This document shows, piece after piece, positions 52,319 through 60,887 of a DNA stretch of 64,000 bases (its first letter is position 1; each line of letters starts with the position of its first letter). The stretch is from Endozoicomonas sp. 4G (GTDB taxonomy: Bacteria > Pseudomonadota > Gammaproteobacteria > Pseudomonadales > Endozoicomonadaceae). The notes under the pieces are model-generated. The model made no database searches and had not been told where the DNA came from. It saw only the letters and a list, made by a program, of their open reading frames with translations. The stretch is from positions 1,664,001 through 1,728,000 of the forward strand of contig NZ_CP082909.1 in assembly GCF_023822025.1 (NCBI RefSeq), in the 5' to 3' direction. A program made the position numbers and the translations under genes.

Positions 52319-52493
52319 TGTGCTTCAGGGTTAGATAAAGTCAATAGATTGATCTTATTGGATTATTGGGCAAGCCCGGACTTGACGACTACTCGACATA
52401 ATTTACGGGAAGAAATAGCCTTTTTCTAGCAGCCAGTGCAGGTCGGTTTGGACTCTTGGCAGGCTGAGTAAATTTTTTGCTCCCTATATTTTA

Positions 52494-52530
52494 ATCACTG
52501 CTATGCTGATCACTGCTATGCTGATCACTC
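52494..52530 (+). repeat. 15-bp tandem repeat (about 2.5 units)
   Basis: ATCACTGCTATGCTG occurs at 52494-52508 and 52509-52523, followed by a partial ATCACT. It ends just before the presumed left end of the IscB element. Confidence 0.8.
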
Positions 52531-52532
52531 TT

Positions 52533-52823
52533 GCAATCTTAGTCACTGAACCCCGCCCTGAAGGACGGGGCTTGAGAAAGCTCTCAATTTAGGGTTAGAA
52601 GTGACCAGACTCAGTAACCGCAAGGTTGCTACGTTACCAACGAATATATAGTTACCTTGGGATGCTTCACCAGTCCCAAGCTCTAAGGATAGGGATTAAA
52701 CATCGTATTGAGGGTTAATCGAAGTGTTCCTATCTCGAAACCGCTGGATAACATTGTCGAGGTGAACTTTACTGCCGCAAGGCTAGAACGATGCGTAAGC
52801 ACCAAATCTAAGGACAACGACGT
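52533..52823 (+). ncRNA. Probable omega-RNA of the IscB system
   Basis: About 290 bp of structured, non-coding DNA leads straight into iscB, where IscB guide RNAs are encoded. Visible stems are CCCCG...CGGGG (52551-52570), AACC-GCAA-GGTT (near 52618-52628) and CTTGGGA...TCCCAAG (52656-52680). By analogy with known systems, the guide would be the ~16 bases just outside the element's left hairpin (about 52533-52548). Exact ends are not determinable by eye. Confidence 0.6.
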
Positions 52824-54204
52824 ATGAACCGAGTGTTCGTATTAGACAAAAACAAAAAGCCTCTTATGCCTTGCCATCCGGCAAGGGCAAGAAAGCTGTT
52901 AGACAAGGGTAAAGCGGCTGTCTTCAGACGCTATCCTTTCACAATCATCCTGAAGGAAAGAGAAGGTGGCGATGTACAGCCACTGGAACTCAAATTCGAC
53001 GTTGGAAGCAAAACAACAGGCATAGCCGTTGTTGCTGACTGTGATCGTGGAAAGAAAGTTGTCTTTGCTGCTGAACTCCAGCATAGAGGACAGAGGGTTA
53101 AGGATTCTCTTGAGTCTCGACGTGCAACACGTCGAGCCAGAAGAAACCGGAAAACCCGCTATAGAAAAGCCCGTTTCATGAATCGAACAAGACCCGAAGG
53201 TTGGCTACCGCCTAGCCTTATGAGTCGGGTTTTCAATACTGAGACTTGGACTAAAAGGCTCTGCCTGAAAGCACCCATCAGTAATGTAGCTGTTGAGCGT
53301 GTTAAGTTCGATATGCAACTTATGGAGAATCCAGACATTTCAGGAGTCGAGTATCAACGTGGTACGTTGTTTGGCACTGAGTTGAGACAATATTTGTTGT
53401 ATCGAGATGGACACAAGTGTTCTTACTGTAAGGGAGTGAGTAACGACCCAATCCTCAACATCGAACATTTCATATCCAGAGCCCTGAAAGGCTCAAACCG
53501 GATCGGCAATTTGTACATTGCATGTCGTACATGCAATGAAGAGAAAGGAGCCATCCACCCTAAGCAGTGGCTTGAATCTATTTCAAAGAAAAAGAACAAG
53601 AACAAGCTGGATACAGCAAGAGTCAGAAATGTGACCAACATCCTGAAAGGAAAGAAGGTCAATTGTTTGAAAGATGCTGCTGCTGTCAATGCCACAAGAA
53701 ACGAAACCGCCAGACGTGTTCAGGCTATCGGTCTTCCTACCATCTTTGCTACTGGCGGTAGAACGAAGTTCAACCGCACTCAGCAAGGATACAAGAAAGA
53801 GCACTGGATCGATGCCGCTTGTGTAGGGGAGTCAGGAGCCAGTGTATACATAGCAGAGAGCACACAACCCTTAATCATTAAGGCTATGGGTAGAGGCTCA
53901 CGACAAATGTGTAGAGTTGACAAGCATGGGTTTCCCCGTACAAAAGCTAAAGGTTCTAAGCAGGTTCAGGGGTTTCAGACTGGAGATATCATCAAGGCTA
54001 TCGTTCCGGCCGGTAAACGGCAAGGAGCGTATACAGGACGGGTTGCAGTGAGAACGACAGGCTCATTCAACATCAAGACTGAAAGTGATACCATCCAAGG
54101 AATTTCATGGAGAAACTGTCAGAAAATTCAGTCTGTGGATGGTTATGGTTACAGCTTGCTCTAACGAGCAAGTCAACATTCCTCCCCGCACTAGAAGTAC
54201 GGGG
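52551..54204 (+). mobile_element. IscB element, IS200/IS605-like ends, no TnpA
   Basis: A left-end hairpin CCCCGCCCTGAAGGACGGGG (52551-52570) and a right-end hairpin starting CCCCGCACTAG and ending TACGGGG (54184-54204) bracket the omega-RNA region and iscB. IS200/IS605 elements use such subterminal hairpins. No TnpA gene is present, so this copy would be mobilised in trans or is stranded. Confidence 0.6.
52824..54164 (+). CDS. iscB: IscB RNA-guided nuclease
   Basis: 446 residues with the complete IscB layout. The PLMP domain is MNRVFVLDKNKKPLMPCHPARARKLL. RuvC-I is LKFDVGSKTTGIAVV (catalytic Asp). An arginine-rich bridge helix follows (ESRRATRRARRNRKTRYRK), then RuvC-II with VAVERVKFDM (Glu). 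The HNH insert has CSYCKG...LNIEHFISRALKGSNRIGNL and a second Cys pair in CRTCNEEKG. RuvC-III is HWIDAACVG (His and Asp). IscB is the ancestor-like relative of Cas9 and cuts DNA with an omega-RNA. All key residues are present, so the protein looks functional. Confidence 0.92.
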   Translation: MNRVFVLDKNKKPLMPCHPARARKLLDKGKAAVFRRYPFTIILKEREGGDVQPLELKFDVGSKTTGIAVVADCDRGKKVVFAAELQHRGQRVKDSLESRRATRRARRNRKTRYRKARFMNRTRPEGWLPPSLMSRVFNTETWTKRLCLKAPISNVAVERVKFDMQLMENPDISGVEYQRGTLFGTELRQYLLYRDGHKCSYCKGVSNDPILNIEHFISRALKGSNRIGNLYIACRTCNEEKGAIHPKQWLESISKKKNKNKLDTARVRNVTNILKGKKVNCLKDAAAVNATRNETARRVQAIGLPTIFATGGRTKFNRTQQGYKKEHWIDAACVGESGASVYIAESTQPLIIKAMGRGSRQMCRVDKHGFPRTKAKGSKQVQGFQTGDIIKAIVPAGKRQGAYTGRVAVRTTGSFNIKTESDTIQGISWRNCQKIQSVDGYGYSLL

Positions 54205-54234
54205 TATCCAGTTGAGGAAAAATGAGTAAATAAA

Positions 54235-54531
54235 GTGAGTTTAAAGTCCAAGTACCAGTCGACAGAGTTTGACCACATGCTAGACACCCTGACTGATTTG
54301 GTTAGCACAGTCGGTGAAGCAAACAGCCATATTAAAAAGCTGAACAAACGTCTTGACGAGCACGACGGACGTTTCGATGCGATTGACAAACGCTTGGACG
54401 AGCACGACAGACGTTTCGATGCACTTGACAAACGCTTGGACGAGCACGACAAACGTTTCGATGCGATTGACAAACGCCTTGACAGAATTGAAGACACCCT
54501 ATCCATCATCGTATCTCTCCTCAAAAAATAA
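54235..54531 (+). CDS. Repetitive coiled-coil protein, paralog 2
   Basis: 98 residues, GTG start. The N-terminal EFDHMLDTLTDLVSTVGEA parallels the protein at 47353. Three 14-residue repeats (KRLDEHDRRFDALD), encoded by 42-bp tandem units at 54346-54471, form a strongly amphipathic heptad-like coil, closed by RIEDTLSIIVSLLKK. The function is unknown. It is followed by the same hairpin as its paralog. Confidence 0.6.
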   Translation: MSLKSKYQSTEFDHMLDTLTDLVSTVGEANSHIKKLNKRLDEHDGRFDAIDKRLDEHDRRFDALDKRLDEHDKRFDAIDKRLDRIEDTLSIIVSLLKK

Positions 54532-54556
54532 TCACGTCACCTGACTAATAAGAATG

Positions 54557-54580
54557 GATTGCGCACAGCCGCAATCTTTT
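54557..54580 (+). terminator. Rho-independent terminator after coiled-coil gene 2
   Basis: GATTGCG and CGCAATC arms with a six-base loop followed by TTTT. The arms are identical to those of the hairpin at 47865. Confidence 0.65.
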
Positions 54581-54833
54581 CCTGTCAACGATGAAAGAAA
54601 GAGTATTCTCTGTATTACCGCATGGTCAAAATATTGGCTTTATTGTCCGAGTGCTTATCCTGAAGTTTGCCCTGAGTTCTTTATAAAATCAGTCGTTTAC
54701 ATTCAATCGCTTTGTGGTGTTCTTAAATTTTTTTAATCTACTTGGTTTTTTTTTAAAAAAAGGTCTAAAACTGAAAATAACGGTTTCGAGATATCCGAAG
54801 CCAAACTTCAATAATCAATAAGGATGTTTGATT

Positions 54834-55118
54834 ATGACAAAACTTCTATCAACCATTGCTCTTTCCAGCCTTCTGATGCTTTCTAGCGGTTCATTTGCCA
54901 ACAGCGATGAACAAAAGTGGGTCGTTAATGTCAACACAGCCACTGTTCAGGAACTGGATGAAAAGCTCATCGGCGTGGGCAGACGAACCGCAGAAGAAAT
55001 AGTAAAACACCGTAAAGAGCACGGCCCTTTCAAGAGTATGGATGACCTTGACCGAGTGAAGTTTATTGGTGAAGCCTTTATGAAGAAAAACGAATCCAGG
55101 ATTATTTTTGAAGAGTAG
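54834..55118 (+). CDS. comEA: ComEA-like secreted helix-hairpin-helix protein
   Basis: 94 residues from ATG 54834, behind AATAAGGATG; an in-frame TTG at 54828 is less likely. A signal peptide (MTKLLSTIALSSLLMLSSGSFA) precedes VNVNTATVQELDEKLIGVGRRTAEEIVKHRKEHGPFKSMDDL, the two-HhH DNA-binding domain of ComEA/YbaV. In naturally competent bacteria such periplasmic proteins bind incoming DNA. Its position downstream of the wbpM-type gene matches Pseudomonas. Confidence 0.88.
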   Translation: MTKLLSTIALSSLLMLSSGSFANSDEQKWVVNVNTATVQELDEKLIGVGRRTAEEIVKHRKEHGPFKSMDDLDRVKFIGEAFMKKNESRIIFEE

Positions 55119-55132
55119 TGAATCACTTCCAC

Positions 55133-55164
55133 AAAAAAGCCCGTCCAGAGTGACGGGCTTTTTT
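55133..55164 (+). terminator. Rho-independent terminator after comEA
   Basis: AAAAAAGCCCGTC and GACGGGCTTTTTT arms around a six-base loop; a strong, symmetrical hairpin with A and T tracts. Confidence 0.9.
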
Positions 55165-55231
55165 GTATGTTGAGTCCATGCTCCAAAACCGATAGTCTGG
55201 TCTGAATTAAGACTTGTTTAGGAGTATTCCC

Positions 55232-55729
55232 TTGACCTTTACCTGGATTGACTGGGTTATTGCGGCCATCGTTGCTGTTTCTGCTCTCATCAGCCTTAAA
55301 CGTGGCTTTTTTAAGGAAGTTCTCTCTCTTCTGACCTGGGTTGCGGCTATTTTTGTGGCCTGGACGTTTAATGGCAGTGTTGCGAACTTGTTGACCCAGT
55401 ACGTCGAAACCCCTTCTGTCAGAGTCATTTCCGCATCGATTCTGCTTTTTGTCGCTACCCTGTTGGTGGGTGGCTTGGTGAGTCGACTGTTTTCAGAATT
55501 GGTTGAAGTCACCGGCCTTACGGGTACTGATAGAATGCTGGGCATGGTATTTGGAGGACTCAGGGGCTGCCTGCTGGTAGTGCTGGTGGTGGGATTAATG
55601 ACATTTGCGCCATTAGAGAATGACGAAGCATGGCAAGATTCGGTACTATTGCCACACTTTTTACTGCTTGCAGACTGGTCCAGACAAACCGTAGTCCAGT
55701 GGGTTGAACCTGTGCTGCAAGCCGGTTGA
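55232..55729 (+). CDS. cvpA: CvpA family membrane protein
   Basis: 165 residues. TTG 55232 is chosen because AGGAG (55220-55224) lies seven bases upstream and the protein then begins MTFTWIDWVI, as in other CvpA proteins; the in-frame TTG at 55214 precedes that site. Four membrane segments are visible and LKRGFFKEVLSL is the family signature. CvpA is linked to colicin V production and envelope integrity. It stands immediately before purF, its conserved partner. Confidence 0.93.
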   Translation: MTFTWIDWVIAAIVAVSALISLKRGFFKEVLSLLTWVAAIFVAWTFNGSVANLLTQYVETPSVRVISASILLFVATLLVGGLVSRLFSELVEVTGLTGTDRMLGMVFGGLRGCLLVVLVVGLMTFAPLENDEAWQDSVLLPHFLLLADWSRQTVVQWVEPVLQAG

Positions 55730-55835
55730 AATGAACTCTTGAAAAAAAACAGTCTCTAAAGACGGCGATAAGTACAAAAAACCAGAGCTTTGGAGTCACT
55801 AATCCAGCCTGAGGGTGTGATAGAGGGTGTGATAA

Positions 55836-57347
55836 ATGTGTGGAATTGTCGGTATTTCGGCGACGGTGAATGTAAACCAGCTGTTGTTCGATGCGCTGAC
55901 CGTGCTTCAGCACAGGGGGCAGGATGCAGCTGGAATGGTGACCCTGGGGGGTGGTCATTTCTGTCTGAGAAAAGATAACGGGCTGGTGCGTGATGTCTTC
56001 AGAACCCGGCATATGAAGAAACTGGTAGGGCATATGGGGATTGCTCATGTTCGATACCCTACCGCAGGGACTTCCAGCTCAGCCGAGGCCCAGCCATTTT
56101 ATGTTAACTCTCCTTACGGCATTGCTCTCGCCCACAATGGGAATCTGACCAATGCCGAGAATATCAAGCAAGAGCTCTTTCAAACCGACCTTCGCCATAT
56201 CAATACTCACTCTGATTCAGAGATTTTGCTGAATGTTTTCGCCCATGAGCTGGAGCAGTCTGGCAAGCTGCAGCCCAGTCCGGCAGACTTCTTTCAGGCT
56301 GTTGGGCAAGTCTATAAGCGTTGCCAAGGTGGCTACGCTGTGGTCGCTATGATCAATGGTCACGGCATCATTGGTTTCCGCGACCCTCACGGTATTCGCC
56401 CTCTGATCTACGGTAAGCGAGAAAGCGACAAAGGCACAGAATACATGATGGCTTCTGAATCCGTTGCCTTAAGCGCCTCCGGCTTTGAGGTTATCCGTGA
56501 TGTTGAGCCGGGCGAAGCTGTATTTATAGACTCAAATAATCAGTTGCACACGTTCCAGTGTGTGTCGGGCGTCAAGAACCCTTGTATGTTTGAATATGTC
56601 TATCTGGCCCGTCCTGACTCTATTGTTGATGGTATTTCTGTCTACCAGGCTCATCAGAGAATGGGGCTGATTCTCGCCAACAAGATTCTCAGAGAGTGGC
56701 CAGAACACGATATTGATGTCGTCATGCCCATTCCTGACACCAGCCGAACCTCCGCCTTGGAGATTGCAAGGAGATTAGGGCTTTCATATAAAGAGGGCTT
56801 CGTTAAGAACCGCTACATCGGTCGTACCTTTATCATGCCAGGTCAGGAAGTTCGCGAGAAATCCGTTCGCCAAAAACTCAGTGCGATTCGCCAGGAATTT
56901 GAAGGCAAGAATGTTCTGTTGGTGGATGACTCTATTGTCAGAGGTACGACCTGTCAGCAAATTATCGATATGGCCAGGGACAGTGGTGCAAAGAAAGTCT
57001 ATTTTAGCTCGGCTGCCCCTGCGATTCGCTACCCCAATGTTTATGGGATTGATATGCCGACATCAGAAGAACTGATAGCTTATAACCGGAGTGATAAGGA
57101 GATTGAGCAGGAAATCGGGGCGGATCGTCTGATCTTCCAGGATCTGGATGATCTTAAAAAGACCGTTTCTTCGTTGAATCCCGATATTGCTGACTTCGAC
57201 TGTTCGGTTTTCGATGGTAAATACGTGGCCGGCGGTATCGACAGTGACTATCTTAGCCGCCTGGCTGCCAGCAGGAACGAAGAGACCCGGGCGAATGAGG
57301 GAAGCGACTCGATCATTGATCTTTATAATGATGACGAGCTTGACTGA
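55836..57347 (+). CDS. purF: Amidophosphoribosyltransferase
   Basis: PurF makes 5-phosphoribosylamine from PRPP and glutamine, the first step of purine synthesis. 503 residues: Met-Cys2 (MCGIVGI) begins the glutaminase domain with [10 protein letters not shown] and AHNGNLTN, and the PRPP-binding motif [13 protein letters not shown] lies in the phosphoribosyltransferase domain. The 106-bp gap after cvpA has no obvious terminator, so a cvpA-purF transcript is likely. Confidence 0.97.
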   Translation: MCGIVGISATVNVNQLLFDALTVLQHRGQDAAGMVTLGGGHFCLRKDNGLVRDVFRTRHMKKLVGHMGIAHVRYPTAGTSSSAEAQPFYVNSPYGIALAHNGNLTNAENIKQELFQTDLRHINTHSDSEILLNVFAHELEQSGKLQPSPADFFQAVGQVYKRCQGGYAVVAMINGHGIIGFRDPHGIRPLIYGKRESDKGTEYMMASESVALSASGFEVIRDVEPGEAVFIDSNNQLHTFQCVSGVKNPCMFEYVYLARPDSIVDGISVYQAHQRMGLILANKILREWPEHDIDVVMPIPDTSRTSALEIARRLGLSYKEGFVKNRYIGRTFIMPGQEVREKSVRQKLSAIRQEFEGKNVLLVDDSIVRGTTCQQIIDMARDSGAKKVYFSSAAPAIRYPNVYGIDMPTSEELIAYNRSDKEIEQEIGADRLIFQDLDDLKKTVSSLNPDIADFDCSVFDGKYVAGGIDSDYLSRLAASRNEETRANEGSDSIIDLYNDDELD

Positions 57348-57354
57348 CAGTTTC

Positions 57355-58140
57355 TCAGCCAGCTTCTCCGGAAGCTGGCACATATCTCAAATCCCTCATC
57401 CTAACCCCAACCTCAAGATCACAGGCCAGAGTCGCCAGTTTCAGGCTTAATAATGCCAGGTCTTTCTGCCTCACTACCTTTCCTGCCGCTCCTTTAGCTT
57501 CCTCGTCCAGCAAAAAAATATTGCTTATTTCCTGATGTTCCAGAATCAGGGAAGTGGCTCCTTTGTCGCCTACGCCCTGAACTCCGGGCACATCCCCCAC
57601 GCCAGCCATGGCCCAGAACTGGGTTAGCCTGTCTGCGCCAAAACCGTACAGGTTCTGTACGCTCTCGCCTTGATAATCACACTTTTGGAAATGATCACGC
57701 AGCCTTATTTGCGGGGCACTCAACAGTTGCAGAAAAATGCGGTCTGTTGACAGTATGGTGGTTTCGATATCGGCTTTTGATGCTTTACAGGCCACAGCTG
57801 CAATCACATCATCCGCTTCCAGGCCTGACTTTCGGAAGGTCTTCACCCCCATGTTCAGAAACGCCCGGTTAAAATCACCCAGTCTTTTCCTCAAGGGTTC
57901 GGGCATGGGCTTACGACCCTTTTTATAGTCAGGGAAAAGCGCGTGTCTCCAGGTGGGAGGGTTGCCATCAAACACCATCAGGCAATGGCTAGGCGCGGTT
58001 TCTTTAATGGCTCGTGTCAGTGAAGAGAGGGTGGCCGAAATAGCGCCATCCACCTGACTGTCTTCATCGGGGGCCCTGACAGCAGCATGCACTCTTCGGA
58101 TAAGATTAAGAGCATCAATCAAAAGCAGGTGAGGGCGCAT
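57355..58140 (-). CDS. xni: Xni/ExoIX-like 5'-nuclease-family protein
   Basis: 261 residues from ATG 58140, preceded by AAAGGAAAAA; an upstream in-frame start adds an unlikely tail. HLLLIDALNLIRR, MVFDGNPPTWRHALFPDYKKGR and SGLEADDVIAAVA are the FEN-family acidic and basic motifs, and PGVQGVGDKGATSLI is the helix-hairpin-helix. Xni is a flap endonuclease-like paralog of the PolI 5' domain. Its 3' end is convergent with purF, and its start region diverges from metZ. Confidence 0.9.
   Translation of the reverse strand: MRPHLLLIDALNLIRRVHAAVRAPDEDSQVDGAISATLSSLTRAIKETAPSHCLMVFDGNPPTWRHALFPDYKKGRKPMPEPLRKRLGDFNRAFLNMGVKTFRKSGLEADDVIAAVACKASKADIETTILSTDRIFLQLLSAPQIRLRDHFQKCDYQGESVQNLYGFGADRLTQFWAMAGVGDVPGVQGVGDKGATSLILEHQEISNIFLLDEEAKGAAGKVVRQKDLALLSLKLATLACDLEVGVRMRDLRYVPASGEAG
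57359..57378. terminator. Possible hairpin between convergent purF and xni
   Basis: CCAGCTTC and GAAGCTGG arms with a four-base loop lie 12 bases after the purF stop, overlapping the last codons of xni. There is no clear T tract, so termination efficiency is uncertain. Confidence 0.35.
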
Positions 58141-58333
58141 TCTATTTTTTCCTTTATCACTCGTAAACCCGGTAGCCAGAGTGGGTATTTTTACTGTTAA
58201 CCGTCGGATTTTTTCGTTATCGTTGGTCACTTGTCAATCGCAGGGCAAACTATTTTTTATGGTGAACAGCCTTGAGCGATTGATAAGCAGCCCTGAGCCA
58301 CTAAGCAGCCCGAGCGATAGTATAGGACCAAAA

Positions 58334-59536
58334 ATGAAAGACAACGACGAAAGTAATAACCAGAATCAATGGGCGTTTGAAACGCAGGCGATCAGGACAG
58401 GTGTCATCCGCAGTGGCGAAAAAGAACATAGCGAAGCGATTTATCTGACTTCCAGCTTCACTTACGACAGTGCTGAGCAGGCACAGTCTGTTTTTGCCGG
58501 TGATGAACAGGGCAACGTTTACTCACGGTACACCAACCCTTCAGTAAAAATGTTTGAAGAACGTATGGCAGCCCTGGAAGGGGGAGAGCTGGCCTGTGCC
58601 GCGGCTTCAGGCATGGCGGCTATCCTGGGTATGTGTATGGGCATCTTGAAAGCCGGTGATCATGTGATCTGCTCACGCAGTGTTTTTGGCACAACGGTTA
58701 CCCTTTTTGCCAAATACATGGACAAGTTTGGCGTTAACACCACGTTTGTTGATTTCACGAATTACCAGCAATGGCGAGAAGCCATGCGTCCCAAAACGCG
58801 TCTTCTGTTTCTGGAAACGCCTTCGAACCCTATGGGTGAGGTGGTGGATCTGGAAGTTATGGCCGCCATTGCTCATGACAATGACGCTTTGCTGATGGTG
58901 GACAACTGCTTCTGTACACCGGCCCTGCAGCAACCTCTTAAGCTGGGTGCGGATATTGTTGTCCACTCTACCACCAAGTATATCGATGGTCAGGGACGCT
59001 GCATGGGTGGCGTGGCGGTGGGTAGTAGAGAGCTTATTAATGAGATGCATCTCTGGCAGCGTGCGGCTGGCGCTTCAATGAGCCCTTTCAATGCCTGGAA
59101 TTTTTACAAATCCCTTGAAACACTCAACCTGAGAATGGATGCCCATTGTCGTAATACGATGGCGCTGGCCCAGTGGCTGGAAGCCCATCCTGCTGTCGAA
59201 AGGGTTCACTACAGCGGCCTTGAGTCTCACCCTGGTCACAGTCTGGCAAAACGTCAGCAGAAAGGCTTTGGCGGTGTTCTTGCCTTCGAAGTGAAAGGCG
59301 GCAGAGAGCAGGCCTGGCAAGTTATGAATGCCGTCACCTTTATTTCCAGAACCGCGAACCTGGGGGATACCCGCACAACGATCACCCATCCGGCCACGAC
59401 CACACACTGTCGTCTTTCTGATGAAGACAAAGCAAGAACCGGTATTACTGAGAATTTGATCAGGGTGGCGGTAGGTCTTGAGAATCTTGAAGATTTGAAG
59501 GCGGATCTTGAGAAAGGCTTAAGGCGTTTGCTGTAA
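58334..59536 (+). CDS. metZ: O-succinylhomoserine sulfhydrylase
   Basis: MetZ makes homocysteine directly from O-succinylhomoserine and sulfide. From ATG 58334 the protein is 400 residues, the usual MetZ length (WAFETQAIRTG near the start); in-frame starts at 58259 and 58181 would add up to 51 residues. SRYTNPSV, SGMAAI, VDNCFCTPALQQPL and STTKYIDGQGR with the PLP lysine are intact, as is RTANLGDTRTTITHPATTTH. It follows purF across the xni insertion, as in Pseudomonas where metZ adjoins purF. Confidence 0.95.
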   Translation: MKDNDESNNQNQWAFETQAIRTGVIRSGEKEHSEAIYLTSSFTYDSAEQAQSVFAGDEQGNVYSRYTNPSVKMFEERMAALEGGELACAAASGMAAILGMCMGILKAGDHVICSRSVFGTTVTLFAKYMDKFGVNTTFVDFTNYQQWREAMRPKTRLLFLETPSNPMGEVVDLEVMAAIAHDNDALLMVDNCFCTPALQQPLKLGADIVVHSTTKYIDGQGRCMGGVAVGSRELINEMHLWQRAAGASMSPFNAWNFYKSLETLNLRMDAHCRNTMALAQWLEAHPAVERVHYSGLESHPGHSLAKRQQKGFGGVLAFEVKGGREQAWQVMNAVTFISRTANLGDTRTTITHPATTTHCRLSDEDKARTGITENLIRVAVGLENLEDLKADLEKGLRRLL

Positions 59537-59549
59537 TCCCCTGAGGCTC

Positions 59550-60812
59550 CTAGTGTTCCTGTGCAGGAGGTTTTGGCATCTTCTGGCTCAGGTAATGGTT
59601 CATGTACAGCTGAATCTTTTGACCTTCCGGGGTGCCAGGGCAAACCAGGTACACCTTGGGCGGTCTGGTTTTATGAGGGTGACTGCTCATATATCGGCTG
59701 ATGGCGATACAAGCAATGGCTGCTGCTCTTTGAGGGCGAATATTCATTTCGGCGCTGAAAATGGGGATGGCGATACTCGACAGGTTTTTTCTGTGAGCGG
59801 CTTCGATGGCCGATTGGTAGGCGCTATTCAGCTCTGAATTGATATTCCTGGAACTGGCATGGGGAAGCATGGCATGAACCATGTGACTGAAGCCTTTGTC
59901 CTGCAGGGCAGGGCTGGGTGAAATGATGGCCAGTCCCGGGTTCATCCTTTTAATGGTCTCCAGAAATCCTTTTCTAGCCAAACCGGGGTCAATCTCGGAA
60001 AGCTGAGTCAGTAAAGCCGTTTCATTTTCTGCCCCCCTGGGCGTGTAGGGGCAGGCAATGGCTTGAATGGGCTGGGTTCGTAACTCGTTTATGCGGCTGA
60101 TATCCCCGGACAGCAAAAAGACTTCTTTTTCTAACAGTTGGTCAGCGGGTATCCTGACATCCTTCTGGATCAGAGTGTCGGCAGGCTGTTCCTGTTCGGG
60201 AGTCAGTAGCCGTTGCAGAGGTCTGACAAAAGCGGCCAGTTCATGGGCCCTGTCGGCAGGGTTTTGCAGAGTAAGATGATTCAGGACGGCTACCCAGTCG
60301 CCGACGATCACCTGATTCACCAGCCTGGAGAAAGCTTGCATGTCTGCCAGCGTTCCCTGTTTAAAGATTTGGATTTGAAGAAGCTTGGCACGGGTTAGCA
60401 GCTTGTTCTGAAGCTCACATAAGAGGTCAGTTTCTTCGGGCAGTGAGTCGACATTAATACCAATGCGGGCAAAGTCATTTCTGGATTGTCGAGCGGTTCT
60501 GTTGATGTGGGACTGCGGATTTTCATCCCGTTTGATGTTGCGAAGTCTGATACCCGAATAAGGATTGTCGCCCCTGGCTCTGGCTTCCTGAAGTAAGGCT
60601 GCGGGATCTTCCAGTACCCGGGTTTTCCGGTTCCGGGTAAAGGCGGTGCGCAGTTTATGTTTTACCCAGCTTTTGAAAATCTTCCAGTTGGATGCTGAGC
60701 TGACCGAATCAGGCGTTGGAATCATTGTTGTGCCAGAAAATTTTGTTATGCCAGAAAATTTACCGATAGTTTTCAGTATAAGCAATTCTTCTCTTGAACA
60801 GGCTTCCGGCAA
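59550..60812 (-). CDS. Macro-domain-like protein
   Basis: 391-420 residues: start at ATG 60725 or TTG 60812, neither with a convincing ribosome site. Residues from about 240 to the end resemble a macro domain: EVFLLSGDISRI is the ADP-ribose phosphate loop, IQAIACPYTPRG follows, and SAYQSAIEAAHRKNLSSIAIPIFSAEM fits the late helix-strand. The N-terminal ~230 residues are basic, then helical, and unrecognised. It might remove or read ADP-ribose, or be a secreted effector; no export signal is evident. It lies between convergent metZ and acnB. Confidence 0.6.
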   Translation of the reverse strand: MPEACSREELLILKTIGKFSGITKFSGTTMIPTPDSVSSASNWKIFKSWVKHKLRTAFTRNRKTRVLEDPAALLQEARARGDNPYSGIRLRNIKRDENPQSHINRTARQSRNDFARIGINVDSLPEETDLLCELQNKLLTRAKLLQIQIFKQGTLADMQAFSRLVNQVIVGDWVAVLNHLTLQNPADRAHELAAFVRPLQRLLTPEQEQPADTLIQKDVRIPADQLLEKEVFLLSGDISRINELRTQPIQAIACPYTPRGAENETALLTQLSEIDPGLARKGFLETIKRMNPGLAIISPSPALQDKGFSHMVHAMLPHASSRNINSELNSAYQSAIEAAHRKNLSSIAIPIFSAEMNIRPQRAAAIACIAISRYMSSHPHKTRPPKVYLVCPGTPEGQKIQLYMNHYLSQKMPKPPAQEH

Positions 60813-60838
60813 CCAGTCCCCGTAAAACGAGTTAAAAA

Positions 60839-60862
60839 AATCCCCGCATAATAGCGGGGATT
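60839..60862 (-). terminator. Rho-independent terminator of acnB
   Basis: On the minus strand AATCCCCGC, a six-base loop, then GCGGGGATT is followed by a run of seven T residues, 26 bases beyond the acnB stop. Confidence 0.9.
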
Positions 60863-60887
60863 GTTGGGGTGATAATCAGCTCACTGA

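Noticed and set aside
53753-53764. Second ops-like word (GGCGGTAGAACG)
   Set aside because: It lies inside the iscB coding sequence and diverges from the ops core after GGCGGTAG.
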